Shown: positions 20,798 to 29,513 of the stretch, piece by piece
How the letters are laid out: each line of letters starts with the position of its first letter
Numbering within the stretch: position 1 is the first letter of the stretch
Origin: Methylobacterium tardum
GTDB lineage: Bacteria; Pseudomonadota; Alphaproteobacteria; Rhizobiales; Beijerinckiaceae
Direction of reading: 5' to 3'
Length of the DNA stretch: 64,000 nt
Assembly: GCF_023546765.1 (NCBI RefSeq)
Contig: NZ_CP097484.1
Location: 6,754,001 to 6,818,000, forward strand
Notes under the pieces: generated by a model
Seen by the model: only the letters and a program-made list of their open reading frames with translations
The model's database searches: none
Told to the model about the DNA's origin: nothing
Made by a program: the position numbers and the translations under genes

Positions 20798-20899
20798 GGT
20801 GGGAGGCTGGACGAAGACCCGCTCGGTCTCGTTAGGGCTGCTTCCTTCCGGACCTGACCCGGTTGGCGAGTGAAACGTCCCTCGCCAACCCCCCGCCGG
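20798..20899 (-). ncRNA. ffs: Signal recognition particle 4.5S RNA
   Basis: On the minus strand, the universally conserved SRP apex GGTCAGGTCCGGAAGGAAGC followed by AGCCCTAACGAG is present (about 20829-20860). The ends pair: GGGGGGUU at the 5' end with AGCCUCCC near the 3' end, and GGACG with CGUCC further in, which sets the limits to roughly 20798-20899 (about 100 nt, the small bacterial type). It binds Ffh for cotranslational membrane targeting. The 5' arm also contains a perfect ten-base alternative hairpin (20861-20890). Confidence 0.93.
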
Positions 20900-20947
20900 C
20901 TATATGGCCGGGCCTCGGCCCGAACGCAAGCGCTGCCTCGATGCCGC

Positions 20948-21220
20948 CTACTCGGCCTTGCGCTTCACGATCGCCAGGGTCTTGGGATCGAGCTTCAGGT
21001 CGAACTGCTTGCCGCTGGCGTCGATCGCGTCATCCACCTCGATCATGCCGTCGTCCAGCTCGATCTCCTTCCACTTAGTGAAGCCTTCCTGCTTCAGCAT
21101 GGCCTCGACCTTGGCCTGCTGGTCCGGCGGAAGCTTCTCATCGGCTTGGGCCGCGGTTGCGAGGCCGAGAGCGAAGGTCAGCGCGAGAAGTGGCGTGGCG
21201 AGGCGCAAGGCAGTCTCCAA
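20948..21220 (-). CDS. Small secreted PepSY-like protein
   Basis: A 90-residue protein with a signal peptide: basic start METALRLATPLLALTFALGL, then a cleavage-type site after AQA. The mature part (LKQEGFTKWKEIELDDGMIE, VDDAIDASGKQFDLKLDP) has the short alternating pattern of PepSY/DUF2874-like domains, so it is probably a periplasmic inhibitor or binding module. It is divergent from comM and follows no operon. Moderate certainty on the family, none on the partner. Confidence 0.72.
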   Translation of the reverse strand: METALRLATPLLALTFALGLATAAQADEKLPPDQQAKVEAMLKQEGFTKWKEIELDDGMIEVDDAIDASGKQFDLKLDPKTLAIVKRKAE

Positions 21221-21354
21221 TCCATCACGAGTTGTCGGCTGTGAACAGGAATGCAGCAGAGGGGTTCCCTCGCGCCGTGGATCCTCTTGAGTCCCCTACA
21301 ATTCTCCCGCAGATCTGAAACGCCCAAGCCTGCGGCGTCGAGGATTCTTCACCT

Positions 21355-22893
21355 ATGGTCACGCGCGTCGCCACTGTCGCCTTCGAGGGTATCGAGGCGC
21401 GCGCGGTCGACGTGCAGGTCCAGATCATCCCGGGCTCGGTGGTGTTCACGGTGGTGGGTCTGCCCGACAAGGCGGTGGCCGAGTCGCGCGAGCGGGTGCG
21501 TGGCGCCCTGATCGCCTCGGGGCTGGCGCTGCCGGCCAAGCGCATCACCGTCAATCTCGCCCCCGCGGATCTGCCCAAGGAGGGCTCGCATTACGACCTG
21601 CCGATCGCGCTGGGCGTCATGGCGGCGATCGGCGCGATTCCGGCGGATGCCCTCGCCGGCTACTGCGTCCTGGGCGAGCTCGCCCTCGACGGCAGCATCA
21701 CCGCGGTCAACGGCGTGCTGCCGGCCGCCATCGCGGCAGGCGCGCGCGGCCTCGGCCTGATCTGCCCGGCCTCGACCGGGCCGGAGGCGGCCTGGGCCGG
21801 CGGCGACCTCGACGTGCTCGCCCCGCGCTCGTTGATCCAGCTCGCCAATCACTTCAAGGGCAGCCAGGTCATGGCGCGCCCGGAGGCCGCGGTGGCTGGT
21901 CTCGCGGGACCCTTGCCGGACCTGATCGACATCAAGGGACAGGAGGGGGCCAAGCGCGCCCTCGAAGTCGCCGCCGCGGGCGGCCACAATCTGCTGATGA
22001 ACGGGCCGCCCGGCTCGGGCAAGTCGATGCTCGCCGCCCGGCTGCCTTCGATCCTGCCGCCGCTCGGCCCCCGCGAGCTGCTCGATATTTCCATGGTCCA
22101 GTCGGTCGCGGGCGAATTGAAGGACGGCGCGCTCTCGAACCGCCGACCGTTTCGCCAGCCCCACCATTCCGCCTCGATGGCCGCGCTGGTCGGCGGCGGG
22201 CTCGGCGCGCGCCCGGGCGAGGTCTCCCTCGCCCATGGCGGCGTCCTTTTCCTGGATGAACTTCCCGAATTCGCCCCACAGGTCCTCGACAGCCTGCGTC
22301 AGCCCATGGAGACCGGCGAGGTGATGATCGCCCGCGCCAATCACCGGGTCACCTATCCGGCCCGGTTCCAGCTTGTGGCGGCCATGAATCCGTGCCGCTG
22401 CGGCCAGGGGCTGGAGCCGGGTTACGCCTGCCGGCGGGGCCCGAACGACCGCTGCATGGCGCAGTATCAGGCGCGGATCTCGGGCCCGCTGCTCGACCGG
22501 ATCGACCTGCGCATCGAGGTCCCGGCAGTGACGGCGGCCGACTTGATCCTGCCGCCGCCCGCGGAAGGGTCGCCCGAGGCCGCCGCCCGGGTTGCTGCGG
22601 CGCGCGCCCTGCAAAGCGCCCGCTATGCCGGCCGGGGTTTGTCGCCCGCCACCACCAACGCCACCTGCCCGGCGAACCTGATCGAAGAGGTCGCCGGCCC
22701 CGATGCCGACGGGACAGCGCTGATCCGGCAGGCGGCCGAGAGCATGCGGCTCTCCGCCCGCGGCTTCCACCGCACATTGCGTGTCGCCCGGACGCTCGCC
22801 GATCTCGACGGCGAGACGCAGGTCCGTCGGCTGCATCTGGCCGAGGCCCTCTCGTATCGCGGTCGCGGCGACGGCACGGCGGTCGCGGCTTGA
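21355..22893 (+). CDS. comM: YifB/ComM-family Mg-chelatase-like AAA+ ATPase
   Basis: Hexameric helicase-type AAA+ ATPase; in naturally competent bacteria ComM drives branch migration during integration of foreign DNA. The protein has 512 residues: an N-terminal Lon-like domain (VQIIPGSVVFTVVGLPDKAV), Walker A NGPPGSGKSMLAARLPSILP, Walker B GGVLFLDELPEFAP, the zinc-like cysteine stretch NPCRCGQGLEPGYACRRGPN, and a C-terminal Mg_chelatase_C domain (RLSARGFHRTLRVARTLADL). The stop TGA overlaps the TTG start of the next gene (TTGA), so the two are translationally coupled. Confidence 0.93.
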   Translation: MVTRVATVAFEGIEARAVDVQVQIIPGSVVFTVVGLPDKAVAESRERVRGALIASGLALPAKRITVNLAPADLPKEGSHYDLPIALGVMAAIGAIPADALAGYCVLGELALDGSITAVNGVLPAAIAAGARGLGLICPASTGPEAAWAGGDLDVLAPRSLIQLANHFKGSQVMARPEAAVAGLAGPLPDLIDIKGQEGAKRALEVAAAGGHNLLMNGPPGSGKSMLAARLPSILPPLGPRELLDISMVQSVAGELKDGALSNRRPFRQPHHSASMAALVGGGLGARPGEVSLAHGGVLFLDELPEFAPQVLDSLRQPMETGEVMIARANHRVTYPARFQLVAAMNPCRCGQGLEPGYACRRGPNDRCMAQYQARISGPLLDRIDLRIEVPAVTAADLILPPPAEGSPEAAARVAAARALQSARYAGRGLSPATTNATCPANLIEEVAGPDADGTALIRQAAESMRLSARGFHRTLRVARTLADLDGETQVRRLHLAEALSYRGRGDGTAVAA

Positions 22894-24650
22894 GTGCGCC
22901 CCCCAGCAATCCGGGTTCGGACCTGACCGTCTCGATCGGCCAGCACAGCACGGCCGGCCGCAAGGACGCCAATCAGGATTTTCACGGCGCCCTCGTGCCG
23001 CAGCAGCCGGAGCTCGGCCTGAAAGGCATCGCCGTGGCGCTGGCCGACGGGATCAGCAGCAGCGCGGCGGGGGCTGCGGCGAGCGAGACCGCGATCAAGA
23101 GTTTCCTCAGCGACTACTACGCGACCCCCGATACGTGGTCGGTGAAGAACTCGGCGCAGAAGGTGATCGCGGCGGCCAATTCCTGGCTCCACGCCCAGAC
23201 CCGGCGCGGCCTCGATCCGATCGATGCCGACCGTGGCTACGTCACGACCTTCGATGTCCTGATCCTGAAGTCGCGCACCGCGCATCTCTTTCACGCCGGC
23301 GATGCCCGGATCTGGCGCGTGGCGGGACGATCCCTCGAGCAGCTCACCGAGGACCACCGCGTCATCGTCTCCGCGGCGGAATCCTATCTCGGTCGCGCTC
23401 TGGGCGTGAACGGCCGGGTCGAGATCGATTACCACACGCTCAGCATCGACGTGGGCGACACCTTCGTGCTCACCACGGACGGCGTGCATGAGCATGTCAC
23501 GCCGCGCGATATGGTCTCGGCGATCGCGTCTGCGGAGAACCTCGATGCGGCTGCCCGGGCCATCGCCGAGGCGGCTCTCGCTGCCGGCAGCACGGACAAT
23601 CTGACGGTCCAGATCGTCCGGGTCGACTCCGTGCCGGCGGGTGAAGCCGTCGATCTGCTCGAGGATGTCCAGGGTCTCGATCCCGCACCCCTGCTCGACC
23701 CGCCTGCCGAGTTCGACGGCTACCGCCTCCTGCGCACGCTCCATTCCGGTCCCCGGAGCCGCGTTTACCTCGCGACGGATCTGGAGACCGGGGCACGTGT
23801 CGCCCTGAAGGTCCTGTCGCTGGATCTGCGCGACGATCCCGCCCAGCGCAAACGGTTCGTCATGGAGGAGTGGATCGCCCGCCGGATCGACAATCCGCAC
23901 GTCCTCCAAGCCCATCCGCAGAACCGGCGCCGCAATCACCTCTACACGGTGATGCGCTACGTCGAGGGTCAGACCCTGACGCAGTGGATGCGCGATCACG
24001 CCGCGCCCGAGCTCGAAGCCGTGCGGGGCCTCGCCGAGCAGCTCGCGAAGGGCGTCCAGGCCTTTCACCGGCGGGAGATGGTCCATCAGGACCTGCGGCC
24101 CGACAACGTCCTGATCGACGCCTCGGGTACCGTTCAGGTCATCGACTTCGGTGCCACGAAGGTTGCCGGCGTCGCCGAGGGCGATCCGCGGATCGACCCG
24201 GCCGAGATCCTCGGCACGGTGCAGTACACGGCGCCGGAATGCTTCCTGGGCGCGCCGTCAACGGCCGGGTCCGACGTGTTCGCGGTCGGCGTCATGGCCT
24301 ACCAGATGCTGACCGGCCGGCTTCCCTACGGCGATGCGGTGCCCCGGGCGCGTACGCCGGCGGCGCAGCGCCGGCTTCGCTACGTCTCGGCCCTGACGAC
24401 GCGCCCGCTGCTGCCGGTCTGGGTCGATGGCGCTCTCCGGAAGGCCGTTCATCCGAATCCGGCCCGGCGCTATCAGGCCCTCTCGGAGTTCATCCAGGAT
24501 CTCCGGTATCCCAACCCGGCCTTCACGGACGGGAGACGGACATCGCTGCTGGAGCGGGATCCGCTGCTGTTCTGGCGTCTTCTGTCGCTGACGCTGGGGA
24601 TCGTGGCGCTGACCCTCGCCGGCATCCTCGTCGCCCATCCGCCCCGGTGA
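22890..24650 (+). CDS. Fused PP2C phosphatase-Ser/Thr kinase with C-terminal anchor
   Basis: Bifunctional signalling protein of 586 residues. Residues 1-250 form a PP2C-type phosphatase: AVALADGISSSAAGAAASE (metal Asp53), HAGDARIWRV, VLTTDGVHEHVT and GSTDNLTVQIV. Residues 270-530 form a Hanks-type kinase with VALKVLSLDL, HQDLRPDNVLI (399-409; HQD for HRD), VIDFGATK (DFG) and QYTAPECF. The glycine-rich loop is degenerate (LHSGPRSRVYLA). One hydrophobic segment near the C terminus (LLSLTLGIVALTLAGILVAH) would tether it to the inner membrane, with the enzymes cytosolic. The start TTG overlaps the comM stop. Substrates are unknown; homologous fusions often sit near nitrate-assimilation genes, which are not here. 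Confidence 0.85.
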   Translation: MSAPPSNPGSDLTVSIGQHSTAGRKDANQDFHGALVPQQPELGLKGIAVALADGISSSAAGAAASETAIKSFLSDYYATPDTWSVKNSAQKVIAAANSWLHAQTRRGLDPIDADRGYVTTFDVLILKSRTAHLFHAGDARIWRVAGRSLEQLTEDHRVIVSAAESYLGRALGVNGRVEIDYHTLSIDVGDTFVLTTDGVHEHVTPRDMVSAIASAENLDAAARAIAEAALAAGSTDNLTVQIVRVDSVPAGEAVDLLEDVQGLDPAPLLDPPAEFDGYRLLRTLHSGPRSRVYLATDLETGARVALKVLSLDLRDDPAQRKRFVMEEWIARRIDNPHVLQAHPQNRRRNHLYTVMRYVEGQTLTQWMRDHAAPELEAVRGLAEQLAKGVQAFHRREMVHQDLRPDNVLIDASGTVQVIDFGATKVAGVAEGDPRIDPAEILGTVQYTAPECFLGAPSTAGSDVFAVGVMAYQMLTGRLPYGDAVPRARTPAAQRRLRYVSALTTRPLLPVWVDGALRKAVHPNPARRYQALSEFIQDLRYPNPAFTDGRRTSLLERDPLLFWRLLSLTLGIVALTLAGILVAHPPR

Positions 24651-24662
24651 GATGCCGCCTCC

Positions 24663-25382
24663 TCAGGCGTCCAGTTCGGGATAGCGGCGGAAGATGCCGT
24701 CCTCGTTGAACGGGATCCGCCTCTCGCTGGCCAGATAGGCGGCGATCCGCGGTCGCTCCGCCACGGCCTCGTGGAGGCGCACGACCTTGGGTGTGTCGCG
24801 CAAGGCTGCGCCCGCCGCCTTCGGGAAGGCGTAGCGCAGTCCCTCGACGAGCTGGAACAGCGACAGATCCGCGTAGGACAGATCGGATCCGACGAGCCGA
24901 CCGCCGTCATTGGCCGCCAGCACGCGCTCGAAATAGCGGAGGAACTTGGGGATCTGTTCTTCGCGGAAGCCCTTGGCCCGGCGCAGGGCCTCTGGCTTCT
25001 GCTCGGCGTAGTACAGGCCGACCCCGACCGGATGGTGAGTGTCGTGCGCCTCGTCCACGGCGTCCGCGATGGTGAGCTGAAGCTGGTGCGTCCAGATCCG
25101 GTCGCGCTCCGACGCGCCGACAAGTCCGAGACGCGGGCCGAGATAGAGCAGGATCGCAGCCGTCTGAGCCACGACCACGTCCCCGTCCCGAAGGAACGGC
25201 GGTGCGAACGGCGGCCGCGCGTTCGCCGGATCGGAGAGGCGGCCGAGCATCGGTTCGATGCCGCCGGATTCGTCATCCTGCCGGGCGACATCGACGTAGT
25301 CGGCCCCGGCGTCTTCCAGGGCGAGGCGAACGAACTCGCCGCGCCCCTGGATCATCGGCCAATAGTGAAGCTCGTAGGCCAC
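24663..25382 (-). CDS. Glutathione S-transferase family protein
   Basis: Cytosolic GST fold of 239 residues. The thioredoxin-like N domain starts AYELHYWPMIQGRGEFVRLA, with the typical YW-GRGE glutathione-site pattern. The PFLRDGDVVVAQTAAILLYL segment includes the AQT variant of the usual Ser-binding loop, and a helical C domain holds RLVGSDLSYADLSLFQLVEG. The start GTG at 25382 follows GAGGAGG (minus strand, five bases), a very good ribosome site. It lies convergent to the phosphatase-kinase gene with a 12-base gap. The substrate is unknown. Confidence 0.88.
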   Translation of the reverse strand: MAYELHYWPMIQGRGEFVRLALEDAGADYVDVARQDDESGGIEPMLGRLSDPANARPPFAPPFLRDGDVVVAQTAAILLYLGPRLGLVGASERDRIWTHQLQLTIADAVDEAHDTHHPVGVGLYYAEQKPEALRRAKGFREEQIPKFLRYFERVLAANDGGRLVGSDLSYADLSLFQLVEGLRYAFPKAAGAALRDTPKVVRLHEAVAERPRIAAYLASERRIPFNEDGIFRRYPELDA

Positions 25383-25431
25383 AGCCGCCTCCTCGCTGGC
25401 GAAGACGGTACCCGAAGAGGCCGTTCCCGCG

Positions 25432-25881
25432 TCAGTTGCCGGCCGCGGCGTCCTCGGCGGCCGCCTTCTCGGCGGGCGGCTCGGCACTGGCCACGGCCTT
25501 GTGGGCCAGCATCGGCTGGAGCCGCTCGGCGAGCTGCTGATCGAGATGCTTGGCGTAGGCGCCCTTGAAGTACCGCTCCCCGGTCTTCGCACCGTAGAGC
25601 CGATCGTGGGCCTTGATCATCGCGGCGACTTCGGGACGGCAGAGGAAGCCCGTGATGCCGACGGCCTCGTACCAGTGGCCCGCCCGCGCCTCGGCGGTCG
25701 CCTTCGGGTTCGACAGCACTGTATCGGCGAAGCACTCGGTGGCGGCCTGCCGCAGCGGCGCCAGCACCTTCTCGGCCTCCGCCGCGTTCACCGCCGGGGC
25801 CGCGGGCTGCCGATGCGGGCGCGCCTGCGCCGTCGAGATGAGAGCGAGGACGGTGAGGGAGGCGAGGATCGAAGACTTCAT
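25432..25881 (-). CDS. Secreted protein of unknown function
   Basis: 149 residues with a clear signal peptide (MKSSILASLTVLALISTAQA). The mature chain is helical with ATECFADTVLSNPKA and GITGFLCRPEVAAMIKAHD (two cysteines that could form a disulfide), and the C terminus is Ala/Glu-rich (EPPAEKAAAEDAAAGN). I recognise no family. It is 49 bases upstream of the GST on the same strand. Confidence 0.65.
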   Translation of the reverse strand: MKSSILASLTVLALISTAQARPHRQPAAPAVNAAEAEKVLAPLRQAATECFADTVLSNPKATAEARAGHWYEAVGITGFLCRPEVAAMIKAHDRLYGAKTGERYFKGAYAKHLDQQLAERLQPMLAHKAVASAEPPAEKAAAEDAAAGN

Positions 25882-26018
25882 GCGGGCGGCCTCGTCGGGT
25901 ATCCGAACCACGTTCAGCATTCCCTCATGATTGCGTCGGGAACGGGGCTGATCCGTCTTTCGGCGTGCCCGATTCCGGGCAAGATCCAGACCGTTTTGCG
26001 ACGCCTTCCGACCGGAGC

Positions 26019-26393
26019 TCATCCCCGGCGTTCGGCGTTCCAGCGACCGCGGCATTCGAGAGATCCGGAGGCGACCCAGGTGCCGGCGCCGAACCCGTTC
26101 GCGCCGAGGCGTCCGCTGACGACGGCCGTGGCCATCCCGTTCGAGATCGATCCCCGGACGGCGCCGTTTCCGGCGACGCTCCCCTGAACCGTGAAGGCGG
26201 CGCCGATGAAGCGGGCCCGGCCGTTTTCGATTCGGACCGGGTAGCGGTAGGCCCGGTCGCACGTGCCCGCCTCGGTGATGATCTCGACGCTCCACGTGCC
26301 GTCGAACCGGTCCGGAACCGGCGGCCTGCGCGACGCGGCCGTGGCGGGAACCGTACAGGCGAGGATCAGGGCGGCGGCAATCAGGCGCGTCAT
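26019..26393 (-). CDS. Small exported protein of unknown function
   Basis: 124 residues beginning with a signal peptide (MTRLIAAALILACTVPATA). The mature part is beta-rich: FDGTWSVEIITEAGTCDRAY, then IENGRARFIGAAF, GSISNGMATAVVSG and GAGTWVASGSLECRGRW, with two cysteines that could pair. This repeating strand pattern is typical of small lipocalin-like periplasmic proteins in this order. No function can be assigned. Confidence 0.7.
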   Translation of the reverse strand: MTRLIAAALILACTVPATAASRRPPVPDRFDGTWSVEIITEAGTCDRAYRYPVRIENGRARFIGAAFTVQGSVAGNGAVRGSISNGMATAVVSGRLGANGFGAGTWVASGSLECRGRWNAERRG

Positions 26394-26414
26394 GCGGCTC
26401 CGGTCCGGGGAGGG

Positions 26415-28304
26415 TCAGGTCGCCGGCTGCTGGGTCGGCGCGCGCATCGCTGTGCGCAGCGCCGCGTTCAGCAGGGCGAGGAGGTCGCAGCCGACATGCA
26501 GGAAGGCGTCAACGCCCGCCTGCTTCAGCGGCTCGCTGAGATCCGCGGGCTTGCCGGCGAGGTACACCGTGCCGGCCCCGGCCCGGGCCAGCGCCTCAGC
26601 GGTCGCGACGGCGCGCTCCGCGTAGATGGCGTCGGTGGAGCAGATGCAGGCGAGCGCGGCCCCGGAATCCCGGAAGGCGGCCGCGAGCGCGTCCGCGTCC
26701 GTGAAGCCGTCGTTCGACAGGGCTTCGATGCCGCCCGCCGCGAAGGCGTTGGCCGCGAAGGTCGCCCGGGCGTTGAAGGCGGCCACCGCGCCGAGATTCG
26801 CGAGGAAGACCGCCGGCCGGCGCCCGGTCTTGGCGAGAAAGGCGTCGGAGGCGTCGCGCAGCGTCTCGTAGGGCTCGGCGAGGCGCTGGGAGGGCAGGGC
26901 GTCGCAGGCGACCGCCGAGCCCGAGCCGAAATTCGACCCTCGCGGCGCGCTGACCGGCGCCACGTCGAGTACGGTGACAGGCTTCTCGGCGAGGTTCGGG
27001 AACTCGCTGGCGCCCGTCAGCGCCTCACGCCGGGTCGCGACCGCCTTTGCCCGTGCCTCTTGGATGAGCTCGATCCGCCGTTGCAGCTTGCCGACGCTCA
27101 GCGAGGCGACGATCCCGCCCTCGGCCTCGATCGTCTGGAACGCCGCCCAGCCGGCCTCGGCGATTTGGGCGGTGAGCGCCTCGAAGCCGCCGGCGCCCGC
27201 CGCCGGATCGCTGACCCGCGCGAGGTGTGATTCCTCGATCAGGACGATCTGGCTGTTGCGGCCCACACGCCGGGCGAAGGCATCGGGCAGGCCCAGCGCC
27301 TGCGTGTAGGGCAGGACCGCCACGCTGTCGGCCCCGCCCATCCCGGCCGCCGCCGCGGCCATCCCGGTGCGCAGGATGTTCACGAAGGGATCGCGCTTCG
27401 TCATCATCCGCCATGCGGTCTCGGCGTGGACCCGGAGCGGCTTCGGATCGAGGCCGCAGGCCTGCTCGACCCGCGCCCACAGGCGCCGCACGGCGCGGAA
27501 CTTCGCGACCGTGACAAACTCGTCGGCGTCGGCCGCCAGCAGCACCGCGATGCGGTCGCGGGCGCTGTCGAGGTCGTGGCCGGCGGCTTCCTGCGCGCGC
27601 AGATAGGCGACGGCGGTCGCCAGCACGGCGCCCAGCTCGGCGGCTTCCCCGGCTCCGGCCTCGTGGTAGGGCCGCCCGTCGGCCAGGAAGGCCCGCCCGC
27701 GGAAACCCGCGGCGCCCAACTCCGCGACGGTCTCGGCGAGACGCGGCGCGATCTCGCTCCAGACGGCGCCGAGACTGCCGGTGGCGGCCAGGACGCCAAC
27801 CGGGTCGATGCCGAGATCGAGATCGTAGGTGGCGAGATCCTCGCCCCGACGCTCCGCCAGGGCCTTCACGAGGCGGGCGATCTCGAGCCCCCGGCCGCCG
27901 GCATCGACGCGCAGGGCGATCAGCGGCAGCATCACGCCCTTGAGCACCGCGTCGAGATCCTCGACGGTCGCGGCGGTCAGGCCGTATCCCCGAGCGGCGG
28001 GCGCACCCGCGAAGGCCAGGACGAGGGCGTCGGCCCCGCCCTCGAGGTCGGTGATGGCCTGCGCGTTGGCGGCGGCGATGTCCGGATGATCGACGCGCTG
28101 CGCGATCCGCCACGGGCCGGGCTCGCGGACCGGCTGCACTGCCGGCTTGGCCGGACCGTAGAGCGGCTCGATCCGCAGGCCGTCTGCCGTCCGGGACACG
28201 AGCCGCTTCTCGAAATCGGCGCCCTTCAGGACACCCTCGACGAGGCCGAGCCAGCGCGCGCGGTCGGCGGGCTCGAAGAGGTCGGCGAGGGGTGTGTCTT
28301 CCAT
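26415..28304 (-). CDS. mcmB: Methylmalonyl-CoA mutase small (beta) subunit
   Basis: Non-catalytic partner of the cobalamin-dependent mutase that interconverts succinyl-CoA and methylmalonyl-CoA. In Methylobacterium this step belongs to the ethylmalonyl-CoA cycle needed for glyoxylate regeneration in C1 growth. The 629-residue chain has the TIM-barrel part (GLDPKPLRVHAETAWRMMTK, FVNILRTGMAAAAAGMGGAD). Its C-terminal cobalamin-like domain lacks the DxHxxG motif, as expected for the small subunit. The start at 28304 is MEDTPLADLFEPADR. The large subunit is not in this window. Confidence 0.9.
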   Translation of the reverse strand: MEDTPLADLFEPADRARWLGLVEGVLKGADFEKRLVSRTADGLRIEPLYGPAKPAVQPVREPGPWRIAQRVDHPDIAAANAQAITDLEGGADALVLAFAGAPAARGYGLTAATVEDLDAVLKGVMLPLIALRVDAGGRGLEIARLVKALAERRGEDLATYDLDLGIDPVGVLAATGSLGAVWSEIAPRLAETVAELGAAGFRGRAFLADGRPYHEAGAGEAAELGAVLATAVAYLRAQEAAGHDLDSARDRIAVLLAADADEFVTVAKFRAVRRLWARVEQACGLDPKPLRVHAETAWRMMTKRDPFVNILRTGMAAAAAGMGGADSVAVLPYTQALGLPDAFARRVGRNSQIVLIEESHLARVSDPAAGAGGFEALTAQIAEAGWAAFQTIEAEGGIVASLSVGKLQRRIELIQEARAKAVATRREALTGASEFPNLAEKPVTVLDVAPVSAPRGSNFGSGSAVACDALPSQRLAEPYETLRDASDAFLAKTGRRPAVFLANLGAVAAFNARATFAANAFAAGGIEALSNDGFTDADALAAAFRDSGAALACICSTDAIYAERAVATAEALARAGAGTVYLAGKPADLSEPLKQAGVDAFLHVGCDLLALLNAALRTAMRAPTQQPAT

Positions 28305-28454
28305 CGGAGCGTCCCAGGGCGCGGCGTCTGCTGCGCCGCTTTCATGGGATTGCCTCGCACGCCGTTCCGCCGGAGGCAATCGCCCGAAGGTTTAGGAAAC
28401 CTCAAGCCGCGGGTGACCGAATTTTGATCGGCCGTCGCCGCGACGGCCGGCGGG

Positions 28455-29258
28455 TCAGCCGAAGATGATCAGCCCCGCGAAGCCGAGCGCGCCGACGATG
28501 ATCCGCCACCACGCGAACAGCCAGAAGCCGTGTCGGGACACGTAGTCGAGCAGCACCCGCACCACGAACAGCGCCGAGATGAACGACACGATGAAGCCGA
28601 TCACGATCAGGCCGACATCGTTGCTCGACAGGTATTTGTAGTTGTCGAGCAGATCCTTGGCGAAGGCGCCCGCCATCGTCGGCATCGCCAGGTAGAAGGA
28701 GAACTCGGTCGCCGAGCGCTTGTCGGCGCCCATCAGCATCGCGCCCACGATTGTGGCGCCCGAACGCGACACGCCGGGGATCATCGCAAGGCACTGGAAG
28801 ATGCCGATCTTCAGGTCCATCGGCAGCGAGAAATCGTAGACGTCGGTCTTCTTCACCCGCAGATCGGTGTCGCCGATGACGAGCAGCACCAAGCCGCCCG
28901 CCACCAGGGTCGCGCAGACGATCCACGGGTTGAACAGGTACGCCTTGATCATCTTCGAGAAGATGCCGCCGATGATCGCCGCCGGCAGGAAGGCCACCAG
29001 GATGCCGAGAACGAAGCGGCGCGCCTTCGGATCGTTGGGAAGGGCGGTGGCGATGCCCAGCAGGCGCCGGAAATAGACCGCCAGGATGGCTAGGATCGCG
29101 CCGAGCTGGATCAGCACCTCGAAGGTGTTGTTGGGCGAGTGGAAGCCGATGAAGTGGCCGACGAGCAACTGGTGGCCGGTGGAGGAGACCGGGATGAACT
29201 CGGTCGCGCCCTCAACCAGGGCGAGCAGGACTGCCTTGCCGATGCTTGCCGGATCCAT
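28455..29258 (-). CDS. uppP: Undecaprenyl-diphosphate phosphatase
   Basis: Integral inner-membrane enzyme that recycles undecaprenyl diphosphate to the monophosphate carrier for peptidoglycan and other polymers; overexpression gives bacitracin resistance. The protein has 267 residues with about eight hydrophobic segments and both signatures: [17 protein letters not shown] near the N terminus and [16 protein letters not shown] near residue 180. The start [10 protein letters not shown] at 29258 fits the family. The gene stands alone, divergent from the GST at 29514. Confidence 0.97.
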   Translation of the reverse strand: MDPASIGKAVLLALVEGATEFIPVSSTGHQLLVGHFIGFHSPNNTFEVLIQLGAILAILAVYFRRLLGIATALPNDPKARRFVLGILVAFLPAAIIGGIFSKMIKAYLFNPWIVCATLVAGGLVLLVIGDTDLRVKKTDVYDFSLPMDLKIGIFQCLAMIPGVSRSGATIVGAMLMGADKRSATEFSFYLAMPTMAGAFAKDLLDNYKYLSSNDVGLIVIGFIVSFISALFVVRVLLDYVSRHGFWLFAWWRIIVGALGFAGLIIFG

Positions 29259-29513
29259 CGCGAAGCCTTGTGCCGCGGGCGCGCGCCGACCCATGCCGGG
29301 CACGCCGCGAACCACCTGAATAGTTGTGCCGGTGGCTTCGCCGATCAGGGTTGACGGGCGGTTACCGGAGCCGGCTGCGCGTGTTAAGGGCTCGGCAACG
29401 GTCGGGCAATAACGCTCGGTCCGAAGTCCTGCGCGCCGAAGATCTGCGTTTCAGGACCCTCGACGAGCGCGGGACCGGCCGCGCTGGCAGACCGAACGTC
29501 CCGCACGGCCTCG

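Noticed and set aside
25939..25957. Second GGAAC motif near the small secreted genes
   Set aside because: No CGTT at 16-17 bases (CGTC at wrong spacing), and it points away from the nearest genes.
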